Shown: in pieces, positions 61,816 to 64,000 of the stretch | How positions within the stretch are numbered: position 1 is the first letter of the stretch | How the letters are laid out: every line of letters begins with the position of its first letter | NCBI RefSeq assembly: GCF_006864135.1 | Contig: NZ_SADV01000003.1 | Span: 62,001-126,000 of the forward strand | DNA: 64,000 nt | Reading direction: 5' to 3' | Origin: Lysinibacillus sphaericus | Lineage (GTDB): Bacteria > Bacillota > Bacilli > Bacillales_A > Planococcaceae | Position numbers and translations under genes: made by a program | The notes under the pieces: model-generated | Database searches by the model: none | Told to the model about the DNA's origin: nothing | The model's input: the letters and a program-made list of their open reading frames with translations, nothing else

Positions 61816-62346
61816 TTATCTATTTTTTAATATGGAATAGACAAATGTATCATGCGCCTGACCATTTTGATACATATAATCTCGAAGAATTCCTTCCTGT
61901 TGAAAGCCCACTTTAGTTAGCAGCTTATTCGAGGCTTCATTTTCTATAAATACAACAGCACCTATACGAGTAAGACCCATATGCTCAAAGCCATACGACA
62001 CAATTTCGGTAACCGCTTCTTGAGTATATCCTTTTCTCCAATAATCAGGATGAATTTCATAACCGATCTCTGCCCGTCTATGGATAGGCGACCAAGCGTT
62101 ATAACCAATTGTCCCGATTATACCTTTTGTTTCCTTTCTTTCAATCCCCCACCTTATCCCTCTTTTTTCAGCAAAATTCTTTGAAAATAATTTCACTAAA
62201 CTTTCTGCTTGCTGTAAATCAATAAATGGCTCTTGTCCATAATAGCGAGTGACTTCTTTATGAGAAAAGCAATTAAATACACTTTCCGCATCATCCTGCG
62301 TTAATTCTCTTAAAATAAGTCTTTCTGTCTCTAAATTAGGAAACAT
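61816..62346 (-). CDS. GNAT-family acetyltransferase, RimJ/RimL-like
   Basis: A 176-residue acetyltransferase. NLETERLILRELTQDDAESV start is the RimJ/L signature, AEIGYEIHPDYWRKGYTQEA (about 91-110) the acetyl-CoA loop, then YGFEHMGLTRIGAVVFIENE and ASNKLLTKVGFQQEG. AAGGGGG lies before ATG 62346. Similar to YoaA/YjcK-type Bacillus acetyltransferases acting on ribosomal protein N-termini or small amines. Substrate unknown. Confidence 0.86.
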   Translation of the reverse strand: MFPNLETERLILRELTQDDAESVFNCFSHKEVTRYYGQEPFIDLQQAESLVKLFSKNFAEKRGIRWGIERKETKGIIGTIGYNAWSPIHRRAEIGYEIHPDYWRKGYTQEAVTEIVSYGFEHMGLTRIGAVVFIENEASNKLLTKVGFQQEGILRDYMYQNGQAHDTFVYSILKNR

Positions 62347-62413
62347 TCATTCTCCCCCTTTATTATCATCTATTCTCCACACTTCTAGTAAAATCCTTTA
62401 AAACAAAGTGATG

Positions 62414-63280
62414 TTAGCCAAAAATTTGTGCAGCTATGACAAATAGCGTATTATTTCTAGTCGGCATTTCTTCTGCATGAAGAATCATAACTGGAGGTCT
62501 ATTTGCCTCTGTAAAACCATTTTGCTCTAACCACTTTATCATTTCAGCATGTCCAGATGGCACATCCATTCTTAATTTTCCATGATGGTCTTTCGCTAAA
62601 GTATTAATTATGAGACTGGCTGTTATAGAATCAGGTGCTATGATTGGGCCTAAAATTAGATGAATTGGACCTTGAATGGACAACCCAAAGCCAATAATAT
62701 TTGTTTGATGATCTCTCACAACGCTACAATGCTTAGCTTGGTTTATCCTATTCCGTAGAAAATTACTTCTTTTATCTCCAAAGGCAGCTGCATCTAAGCG
62801 GACAATTTCAGCAAAATCACTCTCATTATAATCTTCAATCGTAAAGTCATTTGAAGTTAAGTTATGTGCACCGCTATACTTGTCAGCCAGATATTTATGC
62901 ACATAATCTACAGTGGTAAAGCCTATTTTCTTATATAATGGTTCTCCGTCTTTCGTTGCGACGAGCATAATAGCTGTATGTTGTGAAACACTTTCAATAC
63001 ATTTTTGAGTAGCTAATCTCCCTAGGCCAAGTCCTCTGTAATTTTCATGCACAATGACCATACCTATCGAAGCTAAATTTGTATCATATGTAATAATGGC
63101 AGCACTTGAAACAATATTCCCTTCAGCATTTTTGTGCCCAAATATTTTACCTGACATCATCACCGTTCTAATTTCAGATTCATCATAATCCCACCCGACA
63201 GAGTCAGAAAGATCAATTAATCCTGGAATATCATTTGCATCGAATAATACTAACTGTAACTGTTTATGATATGAAGTCAT
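62414..63280 (-). CDS. GNAT-family protein with two acetyltransferase-like domains
   Basis: A 288-residue protein. The N-terminal GNAT (about 5-135) has SIGMVIVHENYRGLGLGRLA (about 71-90) and LYKKIGFTTVDY; the C-terminal half (about 150-280) is a weaker GNAT-like domain (DFAEIVRLDAAAFGDKR, LIINTLAKDHHGKLRMDVPS) without a clear acetyl-CoA loop. This is the acetyltransf_18-type arrangement found in YitH and similar proteins. AGGGGG precedes ATG 63280, and a TTGTAC-17-TAAAAT promoter lies just upstream. Confidence 0.82.
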   Translation of the reverse strand: MTSYHKQLQLVLFDANDIPGLIDLSDSVGWDYDESEIRTVMMSGKIFGHKNAEGNIVSSAAIITYDTNLASIGMVIVHENYRGLGLGRLATQKCIESVSQHTAIMLVATKDGEPLYKKIGFTTVDYVHKYLADKYSGAHNLTSNDFTIEDYNESDFAEIVRLDAAAFGDKRSNFLRNRINQAKHCSVVRDHQTNIIGFGLSIQGPIHLILGPIIAPDSITASLIINTLAKDHHGKLRMDVPSGHAEMIKWLEQNGFTEANRPPVMILHAEEMPTRNNTLFVIAAQIFG

Positions 63281-63309
63281 TTAATCCCCCTATAAGAACG
63301 TTTGTTTCT

Positions 63310-63338
63310 ATTTTACACAGATTCTATACTATGTACAA
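63310..63338 (-). promoter_or_regulatory. Promoter of the double-GNAT gene
   Basis: Minus-strand TTGTAC (63338-63333) and TAAAAT (63315-63310) are 17 bp apart, about 30 bp before the start codon. Confidence 0.6.
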
Positions 63339-63410
63339 GTATTTTTTGAAAATTTAGATTTATCATCAAAAGTTGGGAATGACCATTTTATTAAACACAG
63401 CACTTTTAGT

Positions 63411-63470
63411 CGATCGGAGTGGAGACTGGGTGACTCCTTGGGAATCAGGTATAGAGGAACAAAGGCTAAA
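63411..63470. repeat. GC-rich dispersed repeat, partial copy
   Basis: CGATCGGAGTGGAGACTGGG then TGACTCCTTGGGAATCAG matches the first about 45 bp of the repeat at 48291; the GC-rich centre and right end are gone. The rest of the 63281-63673 gap shows a TATAAT at 63618-63623 as a possible promoter for the exporter and no gene. Confidence 0.65.
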
Positions 63471-63673
63471 ACCATCACGTCCTGTGAAAACACCTTCGTG
63501 ACCAAATATTCTTGCCACTGACGTTACGTTAGCACTACGGCTTTCGGGAATTAACCCAAACTATTAAAGTTATTCATAATTTTTCTATATATTCCTTTTA
63601 AAAATTGCAAATATCTTTATAATTGTAACTAGAACTATGCACTCCTACTTTAAGCATATTTAGGTGATTGAAA

Positions 63674-63721
63674 ATGACATCTTATGAACGAATACTTATT
63701 ATGGTCCCGCCGTTTCCCTAG
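63674..63721 (+). CDS. Possible leader peptide MTSYERILIMVPPFP
   Basis: ATG 63674 lies 9 nt after TAGGTG, with TATAAT 50 bp upstream, and opens a 15-codon frame ending in VPPFP-TAG 53 bp before the exporter start. Proline-rich ends stall ribosomes, and such leaders precede drug-resistance genes controlled by attenuation. There is no protein-level evidence; chance remains possible. Confidence 0.45.
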   Translation: MTSYERILIMVPPFP

Positions 63722-63774
63722 CTACGTCTACTTTTTTCTAAAGAAGTAGATTTTGCTTGTAGGAGGGCAATAAG
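63722..63774 (+). promoter_or_regulatory. Candidate attenuator in the exporter leader
   Basis: TCTACTT and AAGTAGA (about 63727-63750) form a hairpin followed by TTTT. CTACGTCTAC and GTAGATTTTGCTTGTAG allow alternative pairings, the last of which reaches the exporter ribosome site TAGGAGGG. A stalled ribosome on the leader could switch between them. Inference from base pairing by eye. Confidence 0.4.
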
Positions 63775-64000
63775 TTGAAAAAACATGTAGCACCATCTTT
63801 ACTATTAATGATTGTTCTTGTATCTTTTCCACAGATTAGCGAGACAATCTATTCACCATCTCTACCTGATCTTTCAGACGCTTTGAATGCTTCAAATCGC
63901 TCTGTACAGTTAACCTTAAGTATTTATTTTATAGGGTTTGCTTTTGGGGTCTTTTATTGGGGATGGATTTCTGATTTTATTGGACGAAGACCGGCCATGC
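63775..64000 (+). CDS. Bcr/CflA-type MFS drug exporter (partial)
   Basis: TTG 63775 follows TAGGAGGG and reads KKHVAPSLLLMIVLVSFPQI then SETIYSPSLPDLSDAL, IYFIGFAFGVFYWGWISDFI and GRRPAM at the window edge. Y-x-P-S/A-L-P in helix 1 and the G-x-x-x-D-x-x-G-R-R motif A (here WGWISDFIGRRP) are hallmarks of the Bcr/CflA drug:H+ antiporters. The other about 325 residues lie outside. Only the first 75 codons are seen. A leader peptide and hairpin precede it. Confidence 0.82.
   Translation, partial: MKKHVAPSLLLMIVLVSFPQISETIYSPSLPDLSDALNASNRSVQLTLSIYFIGFAFGVFYWGWISDFIGRRPAM

Overview
The window is AT-rich, low-GC Firmicute chromosomal DNA. Ribosome binding sites are strong (AAGGAGG/GGAGG type), TTG and GTG starts are common, and sigma-A-like TTGACA/TATAAT promoters recur. 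Gene content points to a Bacillaceae/Planococcaceae soil bacterium, most like Lysinibacillus or a close relative: a tenI-thiO-thiS-thiG-thiF operon behind a TPP riboswitch, a petrobactin-type asb cluster, many GNAT acetyltransferases, MocR/EamA pairs and dispersed Bacillales-type repeats. The genus is inferred from content, not from a marker gene. No rRNA, tRNA or CRISPR array was seen.

Layout. 0-11 kb: an ArsR remnant divergent from an FAD oxidoreductase, cytidine deaminase, GNAT plus agmatine deiminase, two LysR regulators each divergent from an enzyme (SDR; MetX-like hydrolase), and a damaged MerR gene next to an MFS exporter. 11-34 kb: accessory material with GNATs, a serine hydrolase, MerR, TetR, AraC and WYL regulators, an M28 peptidase with its TetR-type operators, an aminoglycoside nucleotidyltransferase, FAD and FMN enzymes, an MFS/ornithine-cyclodeaminase deletion junction, an APH-like kinase, and remnants of an IS3-type transposase, a TetR paralogue and a serine hydrolase. 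34-39 kb: two EamA transporters, one divergent from an XRE-cupin regulator and one from a MocR regulator. 39-43 kb: a large hybrid sensor kinase and a SARP-like response regulator. 43-48 kb: a group II intron relic, then the thiamine thiazole operon. 48-51 kb: repeats, a DUF1877 protein and a HypX-like protein. 51-59 kb: asbA-F with a Fur box. 59-64 kb: a BcrC-type phosphatase, small proteins, a methyltransferase, GNATs, and the start of a Bcr/CflA-type exporter behind a possible leader peptide and attenuator.

Most unusual signal: five near-identical minus-strand promoters (4464, 12912, 14605, 24576, 33606). Each has TTGAGT/G, exactly 19 bp, then TATAAT/TATACT, with a TTCACAC-n-GTGTGAA dyad in the spacer. 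A 19-bp spacer carrying a dyad is the hallmark of MerR-family activation. The sites precede agmatine deiminase-GNAT, a serine hydrolase, a GNAT-MerR pair, a relic of the same hydrolase upstream of an amino-acid oxidase, and GNAT-APH. I infer a scattered, possibly amine- or drug-responsive MerR regulon, with the MerR protein at 13039-13839 as the leading candidate regulator.
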